A stretch of DNA of 64,000 nt, from positions 186,001-250,000 of the forward strand of contig JAHBUH010000001.1 in the NCBI GenBank assembly GCA_019638185.1, given 5' to 3'. The DNA comes from Leadbetterella sp. (GTDB lineage: Bacteria; Bacteroidota; Bacteroidia; Cytophagales; Spirosomataceae). The position numbers and the translations under genes were made by a program. Position 1 is the first letter of the stretch, and every line of letters starts with the position of its first letter. Below the pieces are notes generated by a model that saw nothing but the letters and a program-made list of their open reading frames with translations, made no database searches and was not told the DNA's origin. Shown piece by piece: positions 17,901-26,770 of the stretch.

Positions 17901-18295
17901 AATACTTTAAACAGAATGAGACGGGGCAATGTATCCGTTGCCATTCCATGGGCGGGACCGGAGCGTCAGTAGGCCCGGACCTGAGCAATATCGGTAATAC
18001 ACTCGAGAGAAAGCAATTACTACAGGCCTTGCTGGAGCCCAGCGCACGGCTGGCACCGGGATTCGGAACCGTAAAGCTGACCCTGAAGGGAGGCCAGGAA
18101 GTTACCGGGGTGCTGGAAAAAGAAAGTGCGGCAGAGCTGATACTGAGAACTTCGGAAGCCGAACCTCTCCGTGTCCCGGTATCCCGCATCACCCACCGAG
18201 AGAATTATCCATCCGCCATGCCGGCCATGGGCAGCATCATGAGCCGTCATGAAATGCGGGATGTGATCGAATATCTTTCTAATCTGAAGAAATAG
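14915..18295 (+). CDS. Dehydrogenase-like propeller / HEAT repeat / cytochrome c lipoprotein
   Basis: 1126 aa. Lipoprotein signal peptide MKKTFLVITCGVMCLYACHS (lipobox LYAC). Residues about 50-480 form the PVC-type membrane-bound dehydrogenase beta-propeller: GMSGLVEGPDGKIYWGIGD, HRNTHEFVFDQYGNVISSDN, NYHNGPTGMQF and DGALYAADWINGWG are its marks. Residues about 490-960 are HEAT-like repeats (ALMPLLLNAHPRVQFYAAQA). The C-terminal domain carries one c-type haem site, CIRCHS (about residue 1008), with axial Met candidates and a family-typical RVPVSRITHRE. It should sit outside the inner membrane, passing electrons from an unidentified substrate, probably a carbohydrate or alcohol. It converges on a second cytochrome-dehydrogenase operon. 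Confidence 0.85.
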   Translation: MKKTFLVITCGVMCLYACHSSDSGNKPEIIVKSAAADDQAYAEQIESETPVKLADGLKISLWATDSLAPDPVSMTIDDHNNIYLTRTNRQKHSEFDIRGHRDWMTESISWQSVEDRRAFLKRFFDSKESQKNEWLEDLNGDGSHDWRDLTIEKEEIWKLEDTNGDGRADRSTRVLSDFHEEITDVAGAILVRRKDAFVGLGPDLWRLEDTDGDGYYDKKTSISHGWHVHVGFSGHGMSGLVEGPDGKIYWGIGDPGMNVVDKAGNRHFFPNEGVIVRCNPDGSDFEVFSHGHRNTHEFVFDQYGNVISSDNDGDHPGESERLVHLVDGSDSGWRINWQFGKYTDPKNNRYKVWMDEGMYLPRHDQQAAYFLPPIRNYHNGPTGMQFNPGTALGKDWLNKFFLVEFTGTPSGAHIWSFDLKPKGASFDFNSETDMVNGILATGIRFGTDGALYAADWINGWGTKNYGRVWKIDVTTPEFSEIRKKTQTLMAADYGKKSGKELYDLLFFQDQRIRQKAQFELADRSEGTSIFTKAAQQTGNQLARVHAIWGMGQLLAAKKGDAALLIGLLKDKDPEIIAQAAKVLGDIRHKPAGNALMPLLLNAHPRVQFYAAQALGRIGHKPAVQGLIEMLKKNNDSDLYIRHAATLALSRIDDRTAVHKMISSPDRTLRLAAVLVMRKWQDPELARSLNDADPYIVAEAARAINDDLSVKEALPALAALVNRHEIGSEVIMRRAINAALRVGGEKQLNDLIAYARDAAAPGVLRGEALATVAVWAEPSVLDRVDGRHRGKVTRDASKVKALLLPEMDSFLASTDPAIVNASLDVLKELKVSDFNEKLDAIYRKNNDPQIRSGILSALAELDYSRVSDLINDALKSQDKGLRTTALGMLNKLDISPALLSNMVTQVLRSGELGEQQRLMKSLGEMPVARTEDVFRSLIAQLKSKKFPDGLKLDLADAVVASGSPQLAEELKAAMPKGDIFEEYADVLHGGNRWRGEQYFKQNETGQCIRCHSMGGTGASVGPDLSNIGNTLERKQLLQALLEPSARLAPGFGTVKLTLKGGQEVTGVLEKESAAELILRTSEAEPLRVPVSRITHRENYPSAMPAMGSIMSRHEMRDVIEYLSNLKK

Positions 18296-18314
18296 AATTC
18301 ATCCCGCGATAAAG

Positions 18315-18350
18315 AAAAAAGGTTGCCGGAAAATCCCGGCAACCTTTTTT
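18315..18350. terminator. Bidirectional terminator
   Basis: A 15-bp perfect stem (A6-GGTTGCCGG at 18315-18329, CCGGCAACC-T6 at 18336-18350) with a 6-base loop lies between two convergent genes and has T-runs in both directions. Confidence 0.9.
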
Positions 18351-18371
18351 TAGCACTTGATCAGGCGCTGG

Positions 18372-21300
18372 TTATTTTCCCAGCTTCACTTCTGCCCTTA
18401 CCACCACCATCAGCGTTTTATCCTTGATCTCGGGGTGAACGAAGACCAGGTACAGATCCTGGTTTTTAAGCAGGTCTGCCGGCTGAACCTTCAGCGGTAT
18501 GCTGAGTACATTTGGCGTTTGGGAAATGGCCGGAGTAGGCTTTATCAGGGCCGATTCACCCACCAGGGTGCCGGTGGGGCTTCCCAGCCGCAGCTCTACT
18601 TTACCTCCCACGGCATTCACCTGCGCCTCTGGTGCGAGGGCATACACCACCAGCGCGGAAATGCCGTTCAGGTCAATGTCTTCCAAAGCCACATAAGCCC
18701 CGGATTTCTGAGGCATAAGCAGTTTCATGTCATTGAAGCTCATTTTCATGACATCGGCTTCCTTATCAAACGAATGAACGTCCAGAACGGAGTTTCTCAG
18801 GACCAGCGTACGGTCTGAACGCACCGCCGGCAGGCCGTTTGCTCCCTGGTCCGTATAGGCGGCCCGGAAAATGAAGGAACCTTTGCCGGCATCGCCTTTG
18901 GGCAGGGCGGTTACGTAGGTGCCGCTTAGCGGCAGCTTATGGGCGGCTTTCTCTCTGGCCAGGCTTAAGATGTAGCGGGCCATTTCCTCGGCGTCCTTTG
19001 CGGGCAGGTCAGGGTGTGCGGCCATGGCCACTTCTCCCCATACGCCGCTTCCGCCGCTGATGATCTTCTTACTCAGGTAGTCTGCGGCATCGACTCTTTT
19101 TTCATATTTCTGCGAAACCATCCGGTAGGTAGGCCCCACTGATTTTTTATCGGTATCATGACAGGACTTGCAGTCGGCCGCATCAATGAGCTTCCGGCCG
19201 CGGCTGGCGGTAATGGCGTTTTCGTCGGCGGTTTTATGGCCCTGGGAAATGCTTACCTTATCAAAGCCTTCGGCCAGGTAGTCGGCCGTAAACACCACCT
19301 GTTCTGCCGGGATGCCGTTACCCAGGCTACCGTCTTCCTTATCTGTTACATTCACGGAATACGGCAGGATACCGCCGGCCTGGTAGAAGCTGGTGTTATG
19401 GCCCCGGAGAGAAAGATCCACTACCGGGAGGCCGTTTCCGGCTGCAATTTCCACCGTAGAGGAAGATTCCCCGCCTTTGCCGTCACTAACGGTCAGGACG
19501 GCCTTATAAAGCCCGGGCTGATCCAGGGTAAGGGTGGCTTTTTCCGTTTTAAATTCTTTTTTGAATCCTTTGTCGGAAGTAACCTGCCACTGGTAAGTCA
19601 GCGGGTCATCGTCCAGGTCCAGGCTTCCCTCGCCGGAAAGCGCTACCGGAAGGGGCACTGCTCCCCCCGGCACGCTGGCCTTGGCCTGTACCTGGGGCTT
19701 ACGGTTTCCGCCGTTATATTCTATCCGTATCAGCCGGGCGTTATCGTTCTGAACAAACCACCCCGTACCGTATTCCAGCATGTAGAGGTCGCCGTTCGGT
19801 GCAAACTCCATGTCCATCGGGTTATTAAACGTCATGTTCGGCAGGAAACGCTCCATCCGCACAAAATCCCCCTTGTCATCCAGGGTAACCGACATGATAA
19901 AGCCGCGCATCCATTCATAAATAAACAGCTTTTTATCGTAGTAGGCGGGGAATTTCCTTTCCGCACCTTTGAAGTCATCCTGGTAGTACACCGGGCCCGC
20001 CATGGCGTTCCGTCCGCCGTTACCCATCAGCGGGAAATCAGGCGAAGAGCCGTAAGGATACCAGATAAAGGCCTTCTGGGCGGCTGGCAGCTTCTGTAGC
20101 CCGGTATTGTTTTTAGAAGTATTGAGCGGAGCGGCGGCGTCCCATTTCGGGCCGGAAACCTCTTTCTCAAAATCGTATTTGTTATACGCCTTGTTATCGC
20201 CCACAAAATGCGGCCAACCGAAGTTCCCGGCTTTTTTAGCCTGGCCCACCTCATCGTGCCCGGCCGGCCCGCGGTCTTCCTTAGGCTCACTGGCATCCGG
20301 GCCCACGTCACCCCAGTAGAGGTAGCCGCTGCGCTGGTCTACGGAGATCCGGAAGGGGTTCCGGTGCCCCATGGTGTAGATCTCCGGCCGTGTTCCGGCC
20401 GTACCTTCCGGGAAGAGGTTCCCAGCCGGGATGGTGTAGGTGCCGTTATCCTGGGGTTTTATACGGATCACTTTTCCTCTCAGGTCATTGGTATTACCGG
20501 AGGAGCGCTGCGCATCCCAGGATTCCCGGCCGGGGCGCTCGTCGCTGGGACTGTAACCGTTAGACCCGTGGGGGTTCGTGTTGTCGCCGGTAGACAGGTA
20601 GAGGTTACCGTCTTTATCCCAGGTGATGGAACCACCCGTATGGCAGCATTCTTCGCGCTGAACGGCCACTTCCAGCAGTTCTTTTTTGGTGTTCATCAGC
20701 AGCTGATCGTTCTTAAACTCGAACCGTGCCAGCACATTGGCGGATTTCACGGGATCAGAGTAGAAGAGGTAGATCCAGTTATTTTTGGCAAAGTTCGGGT
20801 CTTTGCTCAGGCCCAGCAGCCCGTCTTCGGCTTCCCTGACCTCGCCCGCTTTATTGGTGTATTTGGTGCTGACGGGAAGTTTGGTGACCTCTTTCAGCTC
20901 GCCGGTTTTGGTATTAAATAGCCGGATCTCGCCCTTGCGCTGGATAAAAAGGATCCTGTCGTTATCCAGAACGGAAAGCTCCATGGGCTCATCCAGCTTT
21001 TCAGCCAGCACCACCTTGGTAAAGCGGTTTTCCTCCGGTCTCGACTTGGAAAAATCCACAGCTACCGGCTTTTCACCACCACAGGCGTATTTAATACCAC
21101 CCCAGAGGTGATTCAGGAAGAGCGGATCCTGGAAAGACTCCTTTGTGTGGCCCAGAGCCGTATAAAAAGAGCGCCCGCCGTCAAATTCCTGGTACCAGCT
21201 CATAGGATGGAAGTCGGGATTTTTCCCGCCTACATAAGAACTTTCATCGATAGTAAAGAGCGGATGAATATTTTTGGAAATGTTCCTGAAGTTATAGAAT

Positions 21301-21806
21301 TCATCGGTATGCTCAAAATGTTCGGGCATTCCTTCGGTGGCCCAGTGGCCTTTCTCTACTACGGTGAATTTCCCTTTCTGTACATTACTGGGCACACTCG
21401 GGTGGTCTGTAAACCAGGCGCCGGCCAGCTCGCCGTACCAGGGCCAGTCATATTCCGTATCTGTGGCGGAGTGGATGCCCACATAGCCGCCACCCGCCTG
21501 GATGTAGCGTTCAAAGGCTTCCTGCTGGCGGGGATTCAGGATGTCACCCGTGGTGTTCAGGAATACCACCGCGCTGTAGCCGGCCAGGTTTTTCTCGGTA
21601 AAGGCCGTGGCATCTTCAGTGAAATCGGCTTCAAAGCCTTTTTCCGCTGCCATTTTCTTAATGGCTTCTATTCCCGGTTCAATGGAATCGTGGCGGAAGC
21701 CGGTAGTTTTGCTGAAGACCAGCAGTTTGATCCTGCTGTTCCTTGAACAGGAGGATATCGTCATAACAGAAAGGAGTATGACAAAGAGCAGAAATTTGTT
21801 TTTCAT
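18372..21806 (-). CDS. ThuA - PQQ-type sugar dehydrogenase - PKD - cytochrome c fusion lipoprotein
   Basis: 1144 aa from the ATG at 21806, chosen because MKNKFLLFVILLSVMTISSC is a lipobox signal peptide. Order: ThuA domain (about 25-245: VFSKTTGFRHDSIEPGIEAI, PMSWYQEFDGGRSFYTALGH); glucose/sorbosone dehydrogenase propeller (about 255-690: EDGLLGLSKDPNF, REECCHTGGSITWDKDGNLY, YTMGHRNPFRISVD); PKD domain (about 705-790); class I cytochrome c (about 845-945) with CKSCHD; and a C-terminal beta-sandwich resembling CBM6-like domains. The vicinal Cys pair in EECCHTGG is notable because quinoprotein dehydrogenases can hold a vicinal disulfide near PQQ. Likely a periplasmic or cell-surface sugar oxidase passing electrons to its own haem. 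Starts 7 bases after the upstream ThuA gene. Confidence 0.88.
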   Translation of the reverse strand: MKNKFLLFVILLSVMTISSCSRNSRIKLLVFSKTTGFRHDSIEPGIEAIKKMAAEKGFEADFTEDATAFTEKNLAGYSAVVFLNTTGDILNPRQQEAFERYIQAGGGYVGIHSATDTEYDWPWYGELAGAWFTDHPSVPSNVQKGKFTVVEKGHWATEGMPEHFEHTDEFYNFRNISKNIHPLFTIDESSYVGGKNPDFHPMSWYQEFDGGRSFYTALGHTKESFQDPLFLNHLWGGIKYACGGEKPVAVDFSKSRPEENRFTKVVLAEKLDEPMELSVLDNDRILFIQRKGEIRLFNTKTGELKEVTKLPVSTKYTNKAGEVREAEDGLLGLSKDPNFAKNNWIYLFYSDPVKSANVLARFEFKNDQLLMNTKKELLEVAVQREECCHTGGSITWDKDGNLYLSTGDNTNPHGSNGYSPSDERPGRESWDAQRSSGNTNDLRGKVIRIKPQDNGTYTIPAGNLFPEGTAGTRPEIYTMGHRNPFRISVDQRSGYLYWGDVGPDASEPKEDRGPAGHDEVGQAKKAGNFGWPHFVGDNKAYNKYDFEKEVSGPKWDAAAPLNTSKNNTGLQKLPAAQKAFIWYPYGSSPDFPLMGNGGRNAMAGPVYYQDDFKGAERKFPAYYDKKLFIYEWMRGFIMSVTLDDKGDFVRMERFLPNMTFNNPMDMEFAPNGDLYMLEYGTGWFVQNDNARLIRIEYNGGNRKPQVQAKASVPGGAVPLPVALSGEGSLDLDDDPLTYQWQVTSDKGFKKEFKTEKATLTLDQPGLYKAVLTVSDGKGGESSSTVEIAAGNGLPVVDLSLRGHNTSFYQAGGILPYSVNVTDKEDGSLGNGIPAEQVVFTADYLAEGFDKVSISQGHKTADENAITASRGRKLIDAADCKSCHDTDKKSVGPTYRMVSQKYEKRVDAADYLSKKIISGGSGVWGEVAMAAHPDLPAKDAEEMARYILSLAREKAAHKLPLSGTYVTALPKGDAGKGSFIFRAAYTDQGANGLPAVRSDRTLVLRNSVLDVHSFDKEADVMKMSFNDMKLLMPQKSGAYVALEDIDLNGISALVVYALAPEAQVNAVGGKVELRLGSPTGTLVGESALIKPTPAISQTPNVLSIPLKVQPADLLKNQDLYLVFVHPEIKDKTLMVVVRAEVKLGK

Positions 21807-21813
21807 GTATAGT

Positions 21814-22542
21814 TTAAGGTTGAATTTTCGCTGCATAGCTGATCCCCGCCCATACGTGCTGCAGGAAAAGCGGGTCGGTATAACATTCATGCGTATGGCC
21901 CAGGGCCGTATAAAAAGACCGTCCACCATCATACTCATGATACCAGCTCATGGGGTGAAAGTCAGGATGCTTCCCGCCGGTATAACTGGTTTCATCTACT
22001 TTCAATACAGGAGTGACGTGTGTGGGGAGGGCCCTGAAGTTATAAAATTCATCGGTATACGTAAATTCATCGGGCATGTGCCGGGTGGCCCAATGGTTTT
22101 TCAGCATGACTATAAATTTACCCGGTTTAACGTTGGGGTTGTTGGGGTGATCCAGGAAGTAAGCCCCCACCAGGCCGCCAAACCAGGGCCAGTCGAATTC
22201 GGTATCCGATGCGGCATGAATGCCCACAAAACCGCCACCGGAACGGATGTAACCTATAAAGGCTTCTTTCTGCTCTTCATTAAACAGATCTCCCGTAGTG
22301 TTCAGGAAGATTACTACCCGGTATGGTTTCAGCCGGGCGGCAGTAAATACCCCGGAATCTTCGCTGAAGTCCACACTGAAGTTTTTTTCCGCTGCCATTT
22401 TTTTCAGCGCCGCGATCCCCGGTTCAATAGAACTGTGCCGGAATCCCGCGGTTTTACTGAAAACAAGAACTTTAAAATCAGAAGAAAAGCCGGGTATATT
22501 TATGAGAAATAACAAGCTTACCAGAAAGAATCCTTTTTTCAT
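21814..22542 (-). CDS. Secreted ThuA domain protein
   Basis: 242 aa from the ATG at 22542 (MKKGFFLVSLLFLINIPGFS is a signal peptide); a further in-frame ATG at 22560 would overlap the upstream gene. The mature protein is a single ThuA domain, a class I glutamine-amidotransferase-like fold named for a rhizobial trehalose-utilisation gene and of uncertain activity. It closely resembles the N-terminal domain of the following fusion protein: both have VFSKT.GFRH.SIEPGI, FLNTTGD, TDEFYNFR, DFHPMSWY and GGRSFYTALGHT. That points to tandem duplication. Gene order and 7-10-base gaps indicate one operon with the serine hydrolase and the fusion gene. Confidence 0.88.
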   Translation of the reverse strand: MKKGFFLVSLLFLINIPGFSSDFKVLVFSKTAGFRHSSIEPGIAALKKMAAEKNFSVDFSEDSGVFTAARLKPYRVVIFLNTTGDLFNEEQKEAFIGYIRSGGGFVGIHAASDTEFDWPWFGGLVGAYFLDHPNNPNVKPGKFIVMLKNHWATRHMPDEFTYTDEFYNFRALPTHVTPVLKVDETSYTGGKHPDFHPMSWYHEYDGGRSFYTALGHTHECYTDPLFLQHVWAGISYAAKIQP

Positions 22543-22552
22543 AGTCAGATAG

Positions 22553-23824
22553 TTAATCATTGATGGTCTGGAAAACCAGTTGCCTGAACTTCCAGGAGGT
22601 GTTGTCTCCCGAAATCTGCTGGGTTTGTTTCAGAATGATACCAATGACCTGTTCTTTGGGGTCGGCAAAGTATTGGGTATTAAAATAGCCGCCCCAGCCA
22701 AAGGTACCCTCACTGCCCAGTCCGCCGGCATCCTGGCCTTTTTTGAGCACCACGGAAAACGCCAGCCCGAAGTGCTCGTTTCCGGCGGCTCCGCCCCAGA
22801 GATCACCCACCTGGTTAGCCAGGATGATGTCTACCGTCAGCCGGCTCAGCAGGCGCTTCCCGTTATAGATGCCTTTGTTCAGGTACATCTGCAGAAAGCG
22901 GGCGTAGTCGGTGGCAGTAGACGAGAGGCCTGCACCACCGGAGAAAAAGGTTTTGGCGCCACGTACCGGGTAAAACGCATCGTAATAGGGGTTGTCGTTA
23001 AAGGTGACCCATGCCCCCGCCTTTTTGGTCTGTACGTCCACCAGCCGGGAGGCTTTGCTGTCGGGCAGGTAAAAATAGGTGTCGTTCATCTGCAGGGGAT
23101 CAAAGATCCGTTCTTTGAAAAACACATCCAGCGGCTTGCCTGACAGCACTTCGATCAGGTATCCCGCCACGTCTATTCCTTCACTGTACTTGTATTTTTC
23201 GCCCGGCTCAAAATGGAGAGGCATTCCGGCCAGGCGCAGGATATTCTCCCTGGTGGTCACCGGGTCAGCTGAAAAGATGTCTTTGATGCCTGCTTTCTGG
23301 TATATCTTCCGGAAGGTGCTGTCGTCAATGATGCCATAGCCAATGCCCGAAGTATGGGTCAGCAGATGCCGGATGGTGATGGGCCGGGCGGCGGGCCGGG
23401 TGGTGAAGCTGGAATCTTTTTCGTTAAATGTATCCAGTACTCCCGCGTTTTTAAACTCCGGGATGTATTTCGAGACGGGGTCATCGAGGCGGAATTTCCC
23501 TTCTTCCCAGAGCATCATCAGGCCTGTAGCGGTGATGGCCTTGGTCTGGGAGGCTATCCGGAAGATGTCATCGGTCTTCTGTGTCCTGCCGGGCGCGGCA
23601 TTCCCGAAAGCTTTCAGGTAAACGATCTTCCCCTTACGGGCCACGAGGGCCACGGCGCCGGGAATTTCTTCATTTTGAATGGCCTCCGTAAACATGGCAT
23701 CGATCCGCCTGAGCCGTTCTTCGGAGATGTTCGCAGAAGAAGGCGTACCGGAGGTCAGGACAGGGGTCTGCTGCGCCAGCAGGATGTACGGGAGATATAC
23801 CAGTACAAACAGGATTTTTTTCAT
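22553..23824 (-). CDS. Secreted serine hydrolase, class C beta-lactamase fold
   Basis: 423 aa from the ATG at 23824, where MKKILFVLVYLPYILLAQQ gives a signal peptide. The Beta-lactamase (PF00144) fold is shown by the SxxK nucleophile motif in IASQTKAIT (Ser-Gln-Thr-Lys), HLLTHTSGIGYG, and KYKYSEGIDVAGYLIE, where the usual Tyr-x-Asn appears as Tyr-Ser-Glu. GWGGYFNTQYFADP stands in the third-motif position as in family VIII esterases. An esterase or peptidase is more likely than an antibiotic-resistance enzyme. First gene of the operon with the two ThuA genes, so its substrate may be an acylated sugar or wall fragment; that is inference. Confidence 0.85.
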   Translation of the reverse strand: MKKILFVLVYLPYILLAQQTPVLTSGTPSSANISEERLRRIDAMFTEAIQNEEIPGAVALVARKGKIVYLKAFGNAAPGRTQKTDDIFRIASQTKAITATGLMMLWEEGKFRLDDPVSKYIPEFKNAGVLDTFNEKDSSFTTRPAARPITIRHLLTHTSGIGYGIIDDSTFRKIYQKAGIKDIFSADPVTTRENILRLAGMPLHFEPGEKYKYSEGIDVAGYLIEVLSGKPLDVFFKERIFDPLQMNDTYFYLPDSKASRLVDVQTKKAGAWVTFNDNPYYDAFYPVRGAKTFFSGGAGLSSTATDYARFLQMYLNKGIYNGKRLLSRLTVDIILANQVGDLWGGAAGNEHFGLAFSVVLKKGQDAGGLGSEGTFGWGGYFNTQYFADPKEQVIGIILKQTQQISGDNTSWKFRQLVFQTIND

Positions 23825-24074
23825 CGTATAAGTTAGCTTTGAGCTATCGCCCCGGGCTGTTCGCTTTGTGGATGGACACCGGCAGGCGGCCATCCATTTC
23901 TCAGAGCGCATTGCGCAAGGCTATTGAACAGGTTGAATAGGGCCCAAATTACAAAAAAATCATTTGCAAACCCTGTGCAACCCGTTTTTTTAGAAGGAAA
24001 CCGGCCGTTTGTCCGGAAAACAGACCGCTGCAAACAATCTCTCCAAAAATGTCTGCCATATTGTCAGAATTGCC

Positions 24075-24082
24075 TAACTTTG
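24075..24082 (+). promoter_or_regulatory. Candidate -7 element of miaB (TAACTTTG)
   Basis: TAnnTTTG match 22 bases before the miaB ATG; -33 region not clear. Confidence 0.5.
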
Positions 24083-24104
24083 CACTTTTAATTGAAGAAG
24101 AAGA

Positions 24105-25493
24105 ATGAGCCATCTGACAGAAGAGGTTGAAGAAGCAAAAATTACCGTTAACGAATTTGTGAACGGAACCAAGAAACTGTATATAGAAAGTTACGGTTGC
24201 CAGATGAACTTTGCCGACAGCGAGGTAGTGGCATCTATTCTGCGCAATAACGGCTATTCCACCACGTCAGACGTAGTGGAGGCCGACCTCATCCTGCTGA
24301 ATACCTGCGCCATCCGCGATAACGCCGAACAGCGCGTGCGGAACCGGCTGAGCATTTTAAATTCTAATAAACGGAGAAATCCCGGCCTGAAAATCGGTGT
24401 GCTGGGCTGTATGGCCGAACGGCTGAAAACCCAGTTCCTGGAAGAAGAGAAGATGGTAGACCTGGTGGTAGGCCCTGATGCCTATCGCGACCTCCCTAAC
24501 CTGCTCCAGGAGGTAGACGAAGGCCATAAGGCCGTAAACGTTTTCCTTTCCCGGGAGGAGACTTACGCCGATATCACGCCCATCCGGCTGGATTCCAACG
24601 GCGTTTCAGCATTTATTTCCATCATGCGGGGCTGTAATAATATGTGCAGCTTCTGTGTGGTTCCTTTTACCCGCGGCCGCGAGCGCAGCCGTGACCCGCA
24701 TTCGGTGGAAAAAGAAGCCCGGGAGCTTTTTGAACAGGGATACCGCGAGGTGACCCTGCTGGGCCAGAACGTAGACTCTTATAACTGGAAGACCGAGACG
24801 GAATCTTTTAATTTTGCGCAGCTCCTGGAAACCGTAGCCCTCATCAGCCCGGATCTGCGGGTGAGATTTTCCACTTCGCACCCCAAAGACATCACGGATG
24901 ACGTGCTGTACACCATGAAAAAGTACGACAACATCTGTAATTACATCCACCTGCCGGCCCAGAGCGGAAGCTCACGCATCCTGCAGTTGATGAACCGTAC
25001 TTACGACCGGGAATGGTACCTGGGAAAAATAGACCGGATCCGGGAGATCATCGGCGAAGACTGCGGTATCTCGCATGACCTGATCGCCGGTTTCTGTACC
25101 GAAACCGAAGAAGACCACCAGGATACGCTTTCCCTGATGGATTACGTGCAGTTTGATTACGGTTATATGTTCTTCTACTCCGAAAGACCGGGTACTCCGG
25201 CCGCTAAAAAACTGAAAGACGATGTGTCGGAAGAAGATAAAAAACGCCGCCTGAACGAGATCATCGCCAAGCAGCAGGAACATTCGTTGCTGCGGAACCA
25301 GCAGGCGGTAGGAAAAATATACAAGATCCTGATCGAAGGAGAATCGAAGCGTTCGGCAGACGACTTGTGCGGCCGGAACGACCAGAATAAGATGGTGGTT
25401 TTCCCGCGTAAACATTACCGCAAAGGCCAATACGTGAACGTAAAGGTCACTTCCTGCAGTGCTGCCACGCTTAAAGGTGAAATAGTAGACTGA
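24105..25493 (+). CDS. miaB: tRNA-2-methylthio-N6-dimethylallyladenosine synthase MiaB
   Basis: 462 aa methylthiotransferase. N-terminal UPF0004 domain with cysteines in [21 protein letters not shown] and LGCMAERLK holding the auxiliary 4Fe-4S cluster; radical SAM domain with CNNMCSFC (about residues 178-185); C-terminal TRAM domain ([13 protein letters not shown] onward). [15 protein letters not shown] is the MiaB version of this segment and separates it from MtaB and RimO. It adds a methylthio group to i6A37 of tRNAs reading UNN codons. First gene of a run of closely packed + strand genes; the sigma-54 activator starts 2 bases after its stop. Confidence 0.95.
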   Translation: MSHLTEEVEEAKITVNEFVNGTKKLYIESYGCQMNFADSEVVASILRNNGYSTTSDVVEADLILLNTCAIRDNAEQRVRNRLSILNSNKRRNPGLKIGVLGCMAERLKTQFLEEEKMVDLVVGPDAYRDLPNLLQEVDEGHKAVNVFLSREETYADITPIRLDSNGVSAFISIMRGCNNMCSFCVVPFTRGRERSRDPHSVEKEARELFEQGYREVTLLGQNVDSYNWKTETESFNFAQLLETVALISPDLRVRFSTSHPKDITDDVLYTMKKYDNICNYIHLPAQSGSSRILQLMNRTYDREWYLGKIDRIREIIGEDCGISHDLIAGFCTETEEDHQDTLSLMDYVQFDYGYMFFYSERPGTPAAKKLKDDVSEEDKKRRLNEIIAKQQEHSLLRNQQAVGKIYKILIEGESKRSADDLCGRNDQNKMVVFPRKHYRKGQYVNVKVTSCSAATLKGEIVD

Positions 25494-25495
25494 GC

Positions 25496-26770
25496 ATGGA
25501 GAATACCCCTGAAATACAGGACGTAAAAAACCGGTTCGGGATCATCGGTAATGCGCCCGCCCTGAATTATGCCCTCAGTGTGGCTATCCAGGTGGCACCT
25601 ACGGATCTCACCGTGCTTATTAACGGCGAGAGCGGTAGCGGGAAGGAATCATTTTCCAAGATCATCCACGGCCTGAGTAACCGCCGCCGCGGGCCGTTTA
25701 TAGCCATTAACTGCGGCGCCATTCCCGAAGGCACCATTGACTCCGAGCTCTTCGGGCACGTGAAAGGCTCGTTTACCGGCGCCGTAGATGACCGGAAAGG
25801 GTATTTTGAGACTACTAACCAGGGGACCATTTTCCTGGATGAGATAGGGGAGATGCCCATCGGCACACAGGCGCGCCTGCTGCGCGTGCTGGAAAACGGG
25901 GAGTACATTCCAGTGGGGTCTTCTACCGTGCGGAAAACCGACGTGCGTGTAGTGGCCGCTACGAACGTAGACCTCATGGCCGCCGTGGAAAACGGGAAAT
26001 TCCGTGAAGACCTCTATTACCGGCTAAATACGGTGCCCATTAAGGTACCGCCCCTGCGTGACCGCGGCTTTGATATCGAGCTGCTTTTCCTGAAATTCAC
26101 CACGGATTTTGCAGAGAAAAACCGGATAGAGCCGGTGGCGCTGGCGGAAGACGCCCGGATCATGCTGCGTTCTTTCCGCTTTCCGGGAAACATCCGCCAG
26201 CTGAAGAATATAGCCGAGCAGATCACCCTGCTGGAGCCTGACCGCCTGATCTCCGGTGCGGTGCTCTCTAAATACCTTCCGAAAGAGCAGTCGGCCGGGC
26301 TTCCCGCCCTCCTGAACATGAAGGAAGGCCAGGATTTTTCAGAGCGCGAGCTGCTCTACAAGGTGCTCTTTGACATGAAAAAAGATGTAACCGACCTGAA
26401 AAAGCTGGTGTACACGCTGATGTCGGGGAATGCCGTGGATAAGGAATCCGTCAGCCCCGAATTTTTCCATGAAGTGACCGTGGACCCCCCTGCCCTTTAT
26501 GCGCACCAGGAAGATAACCTGTACTCGCCGTTCAGTGTCAATACCCTGAAAATTGACGATGTGCAGCGGAACCACGAGGATATTGAAGATATTACGCATG
26601 AAACGGATGAGGATTCGCTTTCCCTGGAGAAAAATGAGAAAGAAATGATCATCAAAGCCCTGCGTAAAAGTAATTTTAAACGGAAATACGCGGCCCAAAG
26701 CCTGGGAATTTCGGAGCGGACGTTATACAGGAAGATCAAACAATACGACATTGCCGATGAGAAACCTTAG
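25496..26770 (+). CDS. Sigma-54-dependent transcriptional activator without receiver domain
   Basis: 424 aa. After only about 20 residues comes the AAA+ domain: Walker A NGESGSGKES (43-52), the sigma-54-contacting GSFTGA loop near residue 90, Walker B FLDEIGEMP, and the arginine-finger region DLYYRLNTVPIKVPPLRDR. A Fis-type helix-turn-helix ends the protein (KYAAQSLGISERTLYRKIKQ). There is no receiver, GAF or PAS input domain, so activity must be set by abundance or partner proteins. It is sandwiched between miaB and lptE, overlapping lptE by 14 bases, and may link envelope state to gene expression. No -24/-12 promoter was found nearby. Confidence 0.92.
   Translation: MENTPEIQDVKNRFGIIGNAPALNYALSVAIQVAPTDLTVLINGESGSGKESFSKIIHGLSNRRRGPFIAINCGAIPEGTIDSELFGHVKGSFTGAVDDRKGYFETTNQGTIFLDEIGEMPIGTQARLLRVLENGEYIPVGSSTVRKTDVRVVAATNVDLMAAVENGKFREDLYYRLNTVPIKVPPLRDRGFDIELLFLKFTTDFAEKNRIEPVALAEDARIMLRSFRFPGNIRQLKNIAEQITLLEPDRLISGAVLSKYLPKEQSAGLPALLNMKEGQDFSERELLYKVLFDMKKDVTDLKKLVYTLMSGNAVDKESVSPEFFHEVTVDPPALYAHQEDNLYSPFSVNTLKIDDVQRNHEDIEDITHETDEDSLSLEKNEKEMIIKALRKSNFKRKYAAQSLGISERTLYRKIKQYDIADEKP

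Noticed and set aside
22553-23824. Antibiotic-resistance beta-lactamase
   Set aside because: The fold is class C-like but the second motif is Tyr-Ser-Glu and the third differs from KTG; esterase-type members are more similar.
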